A DNA stretch of 48,194 nucleotides, from NCBI RefSeq assembly GCF_000264315.1, contig NZ_AJXU01000017.1:1-48194 (forward strand), in the 5' to 3' direction. The notes below the pieces were generated by a model. It had not been told where the DNA came from and made no database searches. It saw only the letters and a list, made by a program, of their open reading frames with translations. Position numbers and translations under genes: made by a program. Shown here piece after piece: positions 33,536-42,547 of the stretch. This DNA comes from Rhodanobacter fulvus Jip2 (GTDB lineage: Bacteria > Pseudomonadota > Gammaproteobacteria > Xanthomonadales > Rhodanobacteraceae). Numbering within the stretch: the first letter of the stretch is position 1; the number at the start of each line of letters is the position of its first letter.

Positions 33536-33790
33536 GGCTTCTCCTCGGGTAAGGAGCCGGTGGCTTCAGACACAGACGCAGCCATCGGCTCGGGCGTCGT
33601 CCAACCTAGCATCGCCACGCCGCGGAAATATTTACATTGCCTGACTCGGGGAGCCGCGCCCGGCAAATCCTGAACCGGGCCCGAAAATGTGCATCGGCCG
33701 TGCCGGACCGGCAAAAACACCGCTCCACCCCCGCCTTGTCCGAGGTGCAGGCCGGGCTGATGGCCCATCCAGCGCAACCGCTGGAGACGT

Positions 33791-34210
33791 CTAAGCGGCC
33801 GGGGGAAGAAGCCCCGGCACCGTCACCTCGGCGGCGGCCGCGTATTTGATCACCATCAAGATCATCAACAGCATCGCCAGCAGAACCCCGATGGCACCGA
33901 TACCGAGGAACGGCTCAAGCGCCGCCTCGGGCGCCGCATTGCCATAGAGCAGCAGCAGACCGGCAAGCAGGACCACCGTGGCGGCCTGGTGCAGCACGAA
34001 CTGCACCTGGGCAATGGCCCTGCGCGGCTGGTGCAGCCAAAGCCGGTGGATCAGCCCGTACACCAGCGACACCACGAAACCCACCAACAGGATGTGCGCG
34101 TGCGCCACGTACTCCGCATGATTCTTCGACGCGGCCATGTAGATGCCCACGCCCATGCCGACCACGGCATAACCCAGTGCCCACACCAGATACTTTCTGT
34201 CGAAACCCAT
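33791..34210 (-). CDS. Four-helix membrane protein of unknown function
   Basis: 139 residues with four predicted helices. Conserved-looking histidines in NHAEYVAHAHILLVGFVVSLVYGLIHRLWL and VLHQAATVVLL recall the helix/His arrangement of heme-copper oxidase subunit I-like small membrane proteins. Homologues in this order are, to my recollection, sometimes mislabelled as TonB-dependent receptors. The ATG at 34210 (MGFDRKYLVW) has GGGGGA upstream. It could bind heme, but the sequence alone does not prove it. Confidence 0.7.
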   Translation of the reverse strand: MGFDRKYLVWALGYAVVGMGVGIYMAASKNHAEYVAHAHILLVGFVVSLVYGLIHRLWLHQPRRAIAQVQFVLHQAATVVLLAGLLLLYGNAAPEAALEPFLGIGAIGVLLAMLLMILMVIKYAAAAEVTVPGLLPPAA

Positions 34211-34369
34211 GACGCTCCCCCAACCCGGATGCACGCCGGCCAACACGGGCCGACCGCGGTCGTCCATCAGACTCGTCGCTTGCAAACGGCAGCGGGCAGG
34301 ACGCCCGGCAAGTGTACGCACTTCAAAATGCGGCAGCGTTCATGGCGTTGGCGGCTTTCCACTGCCGCT

Positions 34370-36154
34370 TCATGCCGGGACGAAGCCGGCATGCTCGGTG
34401 TGCATCTCGATGCGGTTTCGGCCGCGGTGCTTGGCCTGGTACAGGGCCGCATCGGCCTTGGCCATCAGGGCCGGCAACACGTAGCCGTTGCCGTCGCTGG
34501 AGGCCAGCCCGAAGCTGGCTGATATCGCGCCTTCGACAATCTGTTCGTCGAACAGGGTGGTGGCGATGGCCGCGCGAATCCGCTCGACGATCGCCATCGC
34601 ATCGCCCAGCGAGCACTCCGGCAGCACCAGCCCAAACTCCTCGCCGCCCAGCCGTCCAAACACGTCGATGGAGCGCAGATGGGTCTGGCACAGGGCCACG
34701 ATCCGGATCAGCACGGCATCGCCCGCCGCGTGCCCGTAGGTGTCGTTGATGCGCTTGAAGTGATCCAGGTCGATGACCACCACGCAGACGTGGCGCGAGG
34801 ATTTTTCCGCGTAACGCAATGCCTGTTCGGCCTCCCACACGAAATGCTGGTGGTTGAGGATGCCGGTGAGGCTGTCGCGGCGCGCCAGCTTCTTGAAGCG
34901 CAGCTGCGAGCGCTTGAGCCGGATCAGCCATAAGCCGATCGAGGCGAGCACGACCAGCAGCAAGGCCAGGTAGAGCCGGCTGGCCTCCATCGCCTTGCGG
35001 TCCAGCGCCTGCTGCAACTCCAGCAGGCTGTTCTGCTTGCCCAGTTCGGCCACCTGCAACTTGTGGATCGCCAGTTGCTGGTGAACGGCATGGTAGGCCA
35101 GCGCGATGGCCTGGGTGTTGTTGACCGAGCGGAACTCCACGTCCTTGTAGTGCCGGTAATAGTCCAGCGCGGCGCGGTAATCGCCGGCCTTGTTCTCCAC
35201 TTCGTAGAGCACCCGATAGACGTTTTCCGACAGCCCGTCGAAATCGCCCTTGGCATCCATCGCCAGCGCCGCCAACGCCCACCGTTTCGCCGACACCACA
35301 TCGCCGCTGACCCAGTACGCGTAACCGAGCGTGCTGCGAAGCACATAGACATGCGCGCGGTAATTCTGCGCAATGACACCCGGCGTTATGCGCTTGAGCA
35401 AAGCCAGCGCCGCGCCGGCATCGCCCACGTCCGCCTGCCGCCGGGCAAGATCCAGCTGCACCGTATTGGCGTAGATCGGCTCGCCGGCCGCGACACAGGT
35501 GTCGATCGTCTTGCGGTAGACCGGGTCGGTGGGCGGCAGGTCGCCCTTGGCGTTCAAGGCGCCGAACAGGTAGACATAGGGCCGGCAGAGCGATTCGCCC
35601 GGCGGCGTGAATTGCTCCATCTGCCGGGCATACTCGGCCGCCGGCTCCGGCTGTTCGGCCGAGGCCATCAGCTGGGACAGTTGCGACAGCACCACGTAAG
35701 TCGCGTGGCGGTCGTGCAACCGCGGCAACACGGCCGACAACTGCTCGGCCAGCGCAAAAGCCTCGTCATAGCGGTGCTGGATCGCCAGCATGTTGAGCAA
35801 CATGCCGTTGGCCAGACTTTGCTGATCCAGGCCACCGTGGGCAACGACCTCGCGAAGCAGCGGCTCGGCCTTCGCATACTGCCCCTCGAACAGCGCCTCC
35901 CACGCATCCAGCAGGCGCAGTTGCCCTTGCTGGTCGGACGACAGCATCGATTGGCGGCGGTGGAGCTGGTCCAGCATCTGCAGAAAGCGCGGGTGATCCT
36001 TCGCGCGTATCGCCTTGGCCTGCGCCAGCAAGGTTGCCGGATCCACCGCCGGCGCATCGGCCAGGCTCGCGGTGCCGCAAAGAAGCAGGGCGACGGCCAG
36101 GCCGAACACGCCCAGGCGTCGCCGCCACGCGATGGCTGGTGGATTACGCGCCAT
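34370..36154 (-). CDS. TPR-containing periplasmic-sensor diguanylate cyclase
   Basis: 594 residues. A signal peptide (GVFGLAVALLLCGTASLADA) is followed by a long periplasmic helical-repeat region of TPR type (about 35-370), a coiled coil (ELGKQNSLLELQQALDRKAMEAS), one membrane helix (about 395-415, LYLALLLVVLASIGLWLI), then GGDEF. GGEEF is at 503-507 and the I-site RSID at 494-497, both intact. Synthesis of c-di-GMP is presumably gated by a periplasmic ligand or partner protein. This is the Xanthomonadales tetratricopeptide-GGDEF layout. Start at ATG 36154; the frame is open to 36220. Divergent from the GH51 gene. Confidence 0.9.
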   Translation of the reverse strand: MARNPPAIAWRRRLGVFGLAVALLLCGTASLADAPAVDPATLLAQAKAIRAKDHPRFLQMLDQLHRRQSMLSSDQQGQLRLLDAWEALFEGQYAKAEPLLREVVAHGGLDQQSLANGMLLNMLAIQHRYDEAFALAEQLSAVLPRLHDRHATYVVLSQLSQLMASAEQPEPAAEYARQMEQFTPPGESLCRPYVYLFGALNAKGDLPPTDPVYRKTIDTCVAAGEPIYANTVQLDLARRQADVGDAGAALALLKRITPGVIAQNYRAHVYVLRSTLGYAYWVSGDVVSAKRWALAALAMDAKGDFDGLSENVYRVLYEVENKAGDYRAALDYYRHYKDVEFRSVNNTQAIALAYHAVHQQLAIHKLQVAELGKQNSLLELQQALDRKAMEASRLYLALLLVVLASIGLWLIRLKRSQLRFKKLARRDSLTGILNHQHFVWEAEQALRYAEKSSRHVCVVVIDLDHFKRINDTYGHAAGDAVLIRIVALCQTHLRSIDVFGRLGGEEFGLVLPECSLGDAMAIVERIRAAIATTLFDEQIVEGAISASFGLASSDGNGYVLPALMAKADAALYQAKHRGRNRIEMHTEHAGFVPA

Positions 36155-36533
36155 GGGGCGTCTGCTGTGTGGCGGAATCCCCGCGCCCTGCCCGCGGACC
36201 GCCCACCGGCAACGTCGCACCGGCCACGACCATCCGACGTCTCCTTGCGCTGGTCCGATTCGATGACCTCATGCGGCCCCTGCCCCGATGCATCCCCGCA
36301 CCCCGGGTTGTGTCGCCCATCTTACCCAGCCGTCGCCATAAAGCGCAGCACGCCGCATCGCCGCGGGGCCGGCGGCGGCGGGAACTGGCCCTGACACCGT
36401 GTTTTGTTTCATGCTCAGCCGTTCGGGCGGCCGCCGGTGCGGAGCGGGAAATCGTCGCTACACCCTGACCCGCGATCAGCGCCCCCGGTCCTTGCTCACC
36501 CGACCATCCACCGACTACCCAAGGGGACATCCC
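36155..36533. other. 379-bp divergent intergenic region
   Basis: Lies between the TPR-GGDEF cyclase and the GH51 gene and must hold both promoters. I see no palindrome related to the GGTAnCGTTACC operators of the other glycosidase locus, and no small gene with a ribosome binding site. Confidence 0.5.
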
Positions 36534-38105
36534 ATGCGTCATCTCATGACCGTCGGCCTGTGCGCGCTGGCCACCGCCTTCGCCGCCGCGGCGCCAGCGA
36601 ACGCCGCCGACCGGGCGATCCGGCTCACCGTCGATGCCGGCAAGCCCGGCGCCACCATCGATCGCCACCTTTTCGGCCAGTTCGCCGAACAGCTCGGCCA
36701 TGGCATCTACGGCGGCATCTGGGTGGGCAAGGACTCCGCCATCCCCAACACGCGCGGCATCCGCAATGACGTCGTGGCCGCGCTGAAGGCGATCAAGGTG
36801 CCGAACGTGCGCTGGCCCGGCGGCTGCTATGCGGACAGCTACCACTGGCGTGACGGCATCGGCCCCGAGCGCACCACGCGCGTCAATACGGCCTGGGGCA
36901 ACGTGGTCGACTCCAACGCGTTCGGCACAGACGAGTTCATGGACTTCGCCCAGCAGGTCGGCGCCGAGGCTTATATCTCGCTCAACGTCGGCTCCGGCAG
37001 CGTGGCCGAGGCGCAGGACTGGATGGAGTACATGACCGCCGACCAGCCCACCACGCTGGCCAAGCTGCGCGCTGCCAACGGCCACCCCGCGCCCTACCGC
37101 GTCGCCATGATGGGCATCGGCAATGAGAGCTGGGACTGCGGCGGCCTGATGACGCCGGACGAGTACACCGCCGAGCTGCGCCGCTACGCCCGCTTCGTGG
37201 GCAGCTACAACGCGAAGGAGCCGTCGCTGAAAATCGCCGTCGGCCCCGGCACCGACGACACTGCCTGGACCGAGGCGGTGATGAAAACCTGGAAGGAACG
37301 CCACGGCTGGTCGTTCGACATCCAGGGCCTGTCGCTGCACTCCTACACGATCTACGACGGCTGGCCACCGCACATGCCGTCCACGAACTTCGACGAATCG
37401 GCCTATGCGCACGTGATCAAGGAAACCCTGAAAATGGGCCCGCTGATCGACAAGCAATCCGCCGTGATGGACAAGTACGATCCGCAGAAAAAGATCGCGC
37501 TGGTGGTCGACGAATGGGGCGCCTGGCTGGCACCGACGCCGGGCACCAACCCCGCCTTCCTGATGCAGCAGAACAGCCAGCGCGATGCCATCCTGGCGGC
37601 GCTCAACATCAACATCTTCGCCCGCCACGCCGACCGCGTGCGCATGGCCAATATCGCCCAGATGATCAACGTGCTGCAGGCGATGATCCTCACCGACGGG
37701 CCGAAGATGGTGCTGACGCCCACCTACGACGTGTTCAAGATGTACGTGCCATTCCAGGACGCCACCTTCATCCCCGTCAGCTACGACGCCGGCTCCTACG
37801 TGCACGGCGACACCACGTTGCCGCGCCTCGACGCCATCGCCGCCAGGGGCAAGGACGGCAGGATCTGGCTGTCGCTGACCAACCTCGATCCGAACCGGCC
37901 GCTGGACGTCGACACTGCCGCGCTTGGCTTCAAGGCGACATCGGCGGACGGCCAGACCCTCAGCGCGCCGAAGGTCGACAGCGTCAACACCTTCGACCAT
38001 CCGCGTACCGTGTCGCCCAAACCGATCAGCGGCACGCTGAAGAACGGCGCCATCGTGCTGACCCTGCCACCCGCGTCGGTGACCGTGGTGTCGCTGCAGC
38101 CGTAA
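36534..38105 (+). CDS. Secreted GH51 alpha-L-arabinofuranosidase
   Basis: 523 residues with a signal peptide cleaved near NAA25. A GH51 (beta/alpha)8 barrel plus C-terminal beta domain releases alpha-L-arabinofuranose from arabinoxylan, arabinan or arabino-oligosaccharides. Seen: FGQFAEQLGHGIYGGIWVG near the start, NVRWPGGCYADSYHWRDGIGP (91-111), acid/base Glu198 in GIGNESW, and nucleophile Glu327 in VDEWGAW. AAGGGGA before ATG 36534 fixes the start; the frame continues upstream without coding character. It is followed after 109 bp by the GH1 gene on the same strand, so the two may act together on plant cell-wall oligosaccharides. Confidence 0.93.
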   Translation: MRHLMTVGLCALATAFAAAAPANAADRAIRLTVDAGKPGATIDRHLFGQFAEQLGHGIYGGIWVGKDSAIPNTRGIRNDVVAALKAIKVPNVRWPGGCYADSYHWRDGIGPERTTRVNTAWGNVVDSNAFGTDEFMDFAQQVGAEAYISLNVGSGSVAEAQDWMEYMTADQPTTLAKLRAANGHPAPYRVAMMGIGNESWDCGGLMTPDEYTAELRRYARFVGSYNAKEPSLKIAVGPGTDDTAWTEAVMKTWKERHGWSFDIQGLSLHSYTIYDGWPPHMPSTNFDESAYAHVIKETLKMGPLIDKQSAVMDKYDPQKKIALVVDEWGAWLAPTPGTNPAFLMQQNSQRDAILAALNINIFARHADRVRMANIAQMINVLQAMILTDGPKMVLTPTYDVFKMYVPFQDATFIPVSYDAGSYVHGDTTLPRLDAIAARGKDGRIWLSLTNLDPNRPLDVDTAALGFKATSADGQTLSAPKVDSVNTFDHPRTVSPKPISGTLKNGAIVLTLPPASVTVVSLQP

Positions 38106-38214
38106 CCGCCCGGGGCTGCTCCATCGCGGGGCGGCCCCGTTCGGATGCATCATGCGATCTTTACGGCCGGTGTCGGCAATTACCTATCGTGCAAACTCAC
38201 AGGAAGGGACAGCA

Positions 38215-39693
38215 ATGAAAAGACGGGATTTCTTGCGGACGGGCCTGGTACTCGGCACCGGCGCCGCCACCTCCACGCTGGCATTCGGAAAGGGCCTGGC
38301 CGCCGCATCAGCCGCCGAGGCCATGGCGGCCTCATCGGCACGGCCACGAATCGAGCCGGTCCATTACAGCTTCCCCAAGGACTTTCGCTGGGGCTGTGCC
38401 ACGGCGGCCTACCAGATCGAGGGCGCCGTCAACGAGGACGGGCGCGGCAAGACCAACTGGGACATCTTTTCCCACACGCCCGGTCAGGTGGCCAACAACG
38501 ACAACGGCGACGTCGCCTGCGACAGCTACCACCGCTACCCCGAAGACATCGCGCTGCTGAAAAACCTGGGCGTGCGCAGCTACCGCCTGTCGATCGCCTG
38601 GTCGCGCATCTTCCCCGACGGGCGCGGCAAGCCCAACCAGAAGGGCGTGGATTACTACAACAAGGTGATCGACGCCCTGCTGGCGGCGGGCATCGAGCCC
38701 CACGTCACGATGTTCCACTGGGATCTTCCCGCCGCGCTGCCCGGCGGCTGGCAGAACCGCGACACCGCCTATGCGCTGGCCGACTATTCGGGCTACGTCG
38801 CCAGCCAGTTGTCCGACCGCGTCCATCACTTCATGACGGTGAACGAGCTGCGCTGCTTCACCGACCAGGGCTACGGCTCGGGCATCAAGGCGCCGGGGTT
38901 GAAACTGCCCCAGGCCGAGGTCAACCAGGTGCGCCATCACGGCATCCTGGGCCACGGTCTGGCCGTCCAGGCGATCCGCGCGCACAGCAAGCCCGGCACG
39001 CAGGTGGGGCTGGCGGACAACACCGTCTTCTTCCTGCCCGCATTCGACACGCCCGAGCACGTCGCCGCCGCGAAAAAGGCCACGCGCGAGAACAACGCGA
39101 TGTTCATGACGGCAATCATGGAAGGCCGCTACATCGACGAATACCTGAAACAGGAAGGCGACGCCGCACCGAAGGTAGAACCCGGCGACATGGCCATCAT
39201 CAGCAGTCCCCTCGATTTCGTGGGGCTCAATATCTACGCGCCCGAATGGGTGCGCGCCGATGACGGCCCCACCGGCTACAAATACATTCCGCACCTTCCC
39301 TCGTCGCCGCGCATGGCCTCGCCGTGGCTCGTCGTGGGTCCCGAAGTCGCCTACTGGGGCGTGCGGCTGACCAGCGAACTGTGGAACCCCAAGGCGATCT
39401 ACATCACCGAGAACGGTGCCTCCGCCGACGACCCGGTCACCGACGGCCACATCGACGACGCCGACCGCATCATGTACCTGCGCAACTACGTCGGCCAGTT
39501 CCAGCACGCCGTCGCCGAAGGCTATCCACTGAAGGGCTATTTCCTGTGGAGCCTGCTGGACAACTTCGAATGGGCGGACGGCTACGGCAAGCGCTTCGGC
39601 CTGCACTACGTCGATTTCGCCACGCAAAAGCGCACCCCGAAACTCAGCGCCGCCTGGTACAAGGAAGTGATCCGGCAGAACCGGGTGGTGTGA
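38215..39693 (+). CDS. Tat-exported GH1 beta-glucosidase
   Basis: 492 residues. The N-terminus is a Tat signal (MKRRDFLRTGLVLGTGAA), unusual because GH1 enzymes are mostly cytoplasmic. Catalytic residues: acid/base Glu211 in TVNEL, where most GH1 enzymes have NEP, and nucleophile Glu399 in YITENG. Substrate-binding motifs are standard: WGCATAAYQIEGA, HWDLPAALPGGW and LLDNFEWADGYGKRFG. It hydrolyses beta-glucosides or related beta-glycosides in the periplasm. AGGAAGGG before ATG 38215. A terminator-like hairpin follows at 39724. It probably shares a transcript with the GH51 gene. Confidence 0.93.
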   Translation: MKRRDFLRTGLVLGTGAATSTLAFGKGLAAASAAEAMAASSARPRIEPVHYSFPKDFRWGCATAAYQIEGAVNEDGRGKTNWDIFSHTPGQVANNDNGDVACDSYHRYPEDIALLKNLGVRSYRLSIAWSRIFPDGRGKPNQKGVDYYNKVIDALLAAGIEPHVTMFHWDLPAALPGGWQNRDTAYALADYSGYVASQLSDRVHHFMTVNELRCFTDQGYGSGIKAPGLKLPQAEVNQVRHHGILGHGLAVQAIRAHSKPGTQVGLADNTVFFLPAFDTPEHVAAAKKATRENNAMFMTAIMEGRYIDEYLKQEGDAAPKVEPGDMAIISSPLDFVGLNIYAPEWVRADDGPTGYKYIPHLPSSPRMASPWLVVGPEVAYWGVRLTSELWNPKAIYITENGASADDPVTDGHIDDADRIMYLRNYVGQFQHAVAEGYPLKGYFLWSLLDNFEWADGYGKRFGLHYVDFATQKRTPKLSAAWYKEVIRQNRVV

Positions 39694-39723
39694 CAAAGTC
39701 CGGGCGATAACGCATCGCCTCGA

Positions 39724-39747
39724 AGGCAACGGCGCTTGCTGTTGCCT
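39724..39747 (+). terminator. Candidate terminator after the GH1 gene
   Basis: AGGCAACGGC-gctt-GCTGTTGCCT: a 10-bp stem with one wobble and a four-base loop, followed by the weak tract GTTCCTG, 31 bp past the stop. Confidence 0.5.
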
Positions 39748-39878
39748 GTTCCTGACACGCGGAGTCGACATGGACGTCGATTTCGTCAACGTGGGCGACG
39801 GCACGGCATGGGTGCGCAGTCGTCTTTGTAAAACACGTGATGCCAGGGGCGCCAACGTGCCGGTGATGGGCCTCGAGG

Positions 39879-40154
39879 CTAGACCCCGTGGCCCTCGTCC
39901 GGCCATTTCCCAACCGCCTCGGTCCCCGCCTGCCGCGCAAGTTCCTTGATTCTGAGCGCGCGCAACTGTTCAGACTTTTTGAGTCCTTCGCGTGCTTCCT
40001 TGATCACTTCGTGGGCCAGGTTCTGGCTGGTGTGATGCCGTTTCGCGTCGATGGCGGCGTCCAGCCGTTGCTGGGCTGACCGGATCCCTTTATCGACCCG
40101 GTAAAGAGGAGCATGCGGGTTGGTGGCCAGCGGTGGGTCGTAGCTTTTCGTCAT
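39879..40154 (-). CDS. Small basic helical protein of unknown function
   Basis: 91 residues from ATG 40154 (MTKSYDPPLATNPHAP); the frame is open to 40202. It is almost wholly charged helix (DKGIRSAQQRLDAAIDAKRHHTSQNLAHEVIKEAREGLKKSEQLRALRIKELARQ), probably coiled coil. No signal peptide. It is 55 bp downstream of the VOC gene on the same strand. I do not recognise a family. Confidence 0.55.
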   Translation of the reverse strand: MTKSYDPPLATNPHAPLYRVDKGIRSAQQRLDAAIDAKRHHTSQNLAHEVIKEAREGLKKSEQLRALRIKELARQAGTEAVGKWPDEGHGV

Positions 40155-40209
40155 GGTTTTTCGATATGTGAGACGCGAGCCCGACACATCGACGCGAAGC
40201 AAAACGCCC

Positions 40210-41148
40210 TCATCGTTTGGGGCTCTCGGCGGTGAACGGAGAACAGCACGGCTTGGTGACGGGCTGGAATTCCATCAGTTCCACGCGGGTGCCGTCCGGG
40301 TCGTAGAGGTTCGCCTGCCACTTGCCGTCCTTGCCCATTTGCGGGCCGTCGTGGCGCGGGCTCAGGCGGTTTTGATCGATCAGCGTCGTCACCGCCGCCT
40401 CCATGTTTGGCACGCCCAGCGAGAGGTGGTTGAGCACGCCCAGTTGATGGGCATCGACATGGTCAAGCGGGGTCGTCGATCCCGGCCCCACCATCATGTA
40501 CTCGAGCCAGTCCGTGCCGTCGGGCACCTGCTGGGAGATCCAGTCGACGGCGCCGTCCTTCATCGCGCCGTGCCAGTAGGGACGAAAGCCCAGCATATCG
40601 CGGTAGAAGGCATCTTCCTTTGCGCGGTCGTGGACCAGGTAACCGACATGGATGATGCGCCCGCTGATCGCACCGGCCACGGCCGTGGTGTCGCTGGTGG
40701 CGGGCTGCACGAACTGCACTTCGTTGCCTTCCGGGTCGTGCACCGAGAACCACGCGCCCTCTTCGCCACGGTGCAGCGCACTCGCCCCGGTCACGCCATG
40801 CGCCAGCAGATAGGCGCGCAGGCCTGACGCGTCGACGGTGTTGTACGCCACGTGCGCCAGCATGCTCTTGCCGTGATGCGCCGGTGCGGGCAGTACCTCG
40901 ACGAATTGCCGCGGGCTGAAGTAATAGCGCACGCCCGCGGCTGTCTCCGGGTCCGCGCCCTTTTTGGCGCCCAGGATCACGGTGTAGAAATGCTCGCTGG
41001 CCGCGCGGTCGGTCGAATAGACGGCCAGATGCGACACGCCCGTAATCGCCGGACGCACGTCCTTCGCCAGGGCTGGGCTTGCCGCTGCGCCCAGCAGCAT
41101 TACCCCGGCCATCACCACCGCGCCGAACGCGAATTTTCTGCCCGTCAT
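40210..41148 (-). CDS. Exported VOC-family (glyoxalase-fold) protein
   Basis: 312 residues with a Sec signal peptide (MTGRKFAFGAVVMAGVMLLGAAASPALA). Two vicinal-oxygen-chelate modules follow: about 35-155 (GVSHLAVYSTDRAASEHFYTVILGA, ending DPEGNEVQFVQ) and about 165-300 (HVGYLVHDRAKEDAFYRDMLGF, ending DPDGTRVELMEF). His and Glu at the usual metal-ligand positions are kept in the second module. VOC enzymes include dioxygenases, epimerases and lyases; a periplasmic one is uncommon. It starts 25 bp after the TIM-barrel gene and is surely cotranscribed with it, so the two may act on the same exported sugar-type metabolite. Confidence 0.85.
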   Translation of the reverse strand: MTGRKFAFGAVVMAGVMLLGAAASPALAKDVRPAITGVSHLAVYSTDRAASEHFYTVILGAKKGADPETAAGVRYYFSPRQFVEVLPAPAHHGKSMLAHVAYNTVDASGLRAYLLAHGVTGASALHRGEEGAWFSVHDPEGNEVQFVQPATSDTTAVAGAISGRIIHVGYLVHDRAKEDAFYRDMLGFRPYWHGAMKDGAVDWISQQVPDGTDWLEYMMVGPGSTTPLDHVDAHQLGVLNHLSLGVPNMEAAVTTLIDQNRLSPRHDGPQMGKDGKWQANLYDPDGTRVELMEFQPVTKPCCSPFTAESPKR

Positions 41149-41173
41149 GTTGCTTCCCCGATGATGGTCTTGA

Positions 41174-42088
41174 TCACAGCGATTGCAGATAGTCGCGGCA
41201 TGCCGCCAGCGATTTCATGATCGGCTGGATGTGCGGCGGCTCCTGCTCGACGAACGCATGCACCACGCCGGCCTGGCGTGCGGCGGTGAAGATCGGCGGC
41301 CAGTCGATCACGTCGCCGGCGCCGATCACCCCGCTGGCGAAATCGCTGCCATAGGTGCCGGGCGCGGGTCGCGCCTTGAGGCCCTTGATGTGCAGCAGGC
41401 GGATCCGGTCCGCATGCTTTTTCAACAGCGCGATCGGATCGACGCCACCGGCGACCGCCCAGGCGACATCCAGCTCCAGCTTCACCAGCGCCGGATCGGT
41501 GTGCTTCAGGATCACGTCGTAGCCGCGCTGGCCGTCGTAGTCGGCGAATTCGATCGGATGGTTGTGATAGCCGAGCTTCAGCCCCGCCGCCTTCGCCAGC
41601 GTGCCGACCCGGTTGAGCTCGGCCGCGTTCTTCTTCCAGGCGTCGAGCGTCATGGCATCGCGGATCGCCGGAATCCAGTCGCCCTGCCCAAGTGGTTTGT
41701 CCGGCCGTGGTGAGGACGCCACGATCCACTGGACGCCCATCGCCTGCGCCTCGGCGATGCGGCCGGCGGCATCGGCGAACAAGTCGCCCATCGAGAAATG
41801 CGCGCTTACCGGCTTCAGCCCGGCCTGCACGATCGCCTGGCGAAACGCCTGCGGCGTGCGTCCGTGCAGGCCGGCCGTTTCGATTTCGCGATAGCCCAGC
41901 TTCGCAAGCTGCGCCAAGGTGCCCTCGAAATCCTGATCCAGCTCGGCCTTTACCGACCACAGCTGCAGGCCCAGCGGCCACGGATAGCCGCGCCCGGCCG
42001 CCCACGCAAAGCGCGGCAACACACTTGCCACCGCACCGGCGCCCACTACACCCAATACGCCCAGCATCTCGCGCCTCGTCATCGTCAT
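41174..42088 (-). CDS. Tat-exported sugar-phosphate isomerase/epimerase-like TIM-barrel protein
   Basis: 304 residues. A Tat signal (MTMTRREMLGVLGVVGAGAVA, cleaved near AWA) precedes a xylose-isomerase-like TIM barrel. Metal-site motifs include GYREIETAGLHG, KLGYHNHPIEF, VKLELDVAWAVAGG and RIRLLHIKGL. Members isomerise or epimerise sugars or inositols, or act as 3-keto-sugar enzymes. An exported form with a Tat leader is characteristic of proteins acting on keto-glycosides. GGGAGAG before ATG 42088 fixes the start. First gene of an operon with the VOC gene. Confidence 0.85.
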   Translation of the reverse strand: MTMTRREMLGVLGVVGAGAVASVLPRFAWAAGRGYPWPLGLQLWSVKAELDQDFEGTLAQLAKLGYREIETAGLHGRTPQAFRQAIVQAGLKPVSAHFSMGDLFADAAGRIAEAQAMGVQWIVASSPRPDKPLGQGDWIPAIRDAMTLDAWKKNAAELNRVGTLAKAAGLKLGYHNHPIEFADYDGQRGYDVILKHTDPALVKLELDVAWAVAGGVDPIALLKKHADRIRLLHIKGLKARPAPGTYGSDFASGVIGAGDVIDWPPIFTAARQAGVVHAFVEQEPPHIQPIMKSLAACRDYLQSL

Positions 42089-42547
42089 GCCGTTCTCTCC
42101 CTTGCTGCCGGCCGTCGTTGCGACGGCCGTGCGCGAAAACCATCGCCTCCGGCAGCGCAAGCCCTGCCGACGGCGTCAGATGTGGCGCCAACATGCGCCG
42201 TGTCGCTCGTGCCCCTCCGCGTAGGTATAACGCATCGCGGCCGGCCTTCCCATCCCGACTCCATGCCTCCGGCGACAAGCGCGGAAAATGCCTCGCCTGG
42301 TTGTATCCCACCGTGTGGAGAAGCCCCGATCAAGAAGTACCGGCGGCGGGCCGAATGCGCGACAGATGGCCGCGATCTCCGGAAGGCAGCGCCTGTGATA
42401 ACAAAACCGGCGAAATATGGATGGCTAAATGAATATGGCAGTTCGGAAAGAATGCACAAAACCGCTGTCGATTGATGGATCGCAACCGCACACGCGCGAT
42501 TTTTTACGTAAGATCAAAGCGACCATCGACCATGAAGGAGAGACCGC
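42089..42547. other. 459-bp divergent intergenic region with an AT-rich core
   Basis: Holds the promoters of the TIM-barrel/VOC operon (minus) and of the hydrolase gene (plus). Base composition falls sharply around 42395-42470 (GATAACAAAA, AAATATGGATGGC, AATGAATATGG), and an 8-bp palindrome, TTACGTAA, lies at 42504-42511, 37 bp before the hydrolase GTG. No gene is evident. Confidence 0.5.

Noticed and set aside
36144..38153. 669-codon minus-strand open frame antisense to GH51
   Set aside because: The plus-strand product has a signal peptide and GH51 catalytic residues; the antisense product has no recognisable feature.
39770..39949. Possible small protein MDVDFVNVGDGTAWVRS with GGAG upstream
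   Set aside because: The second half is antisense to the small helical gene and Pro/Arg-rich. The start context is good, but there is too little to support a gene.
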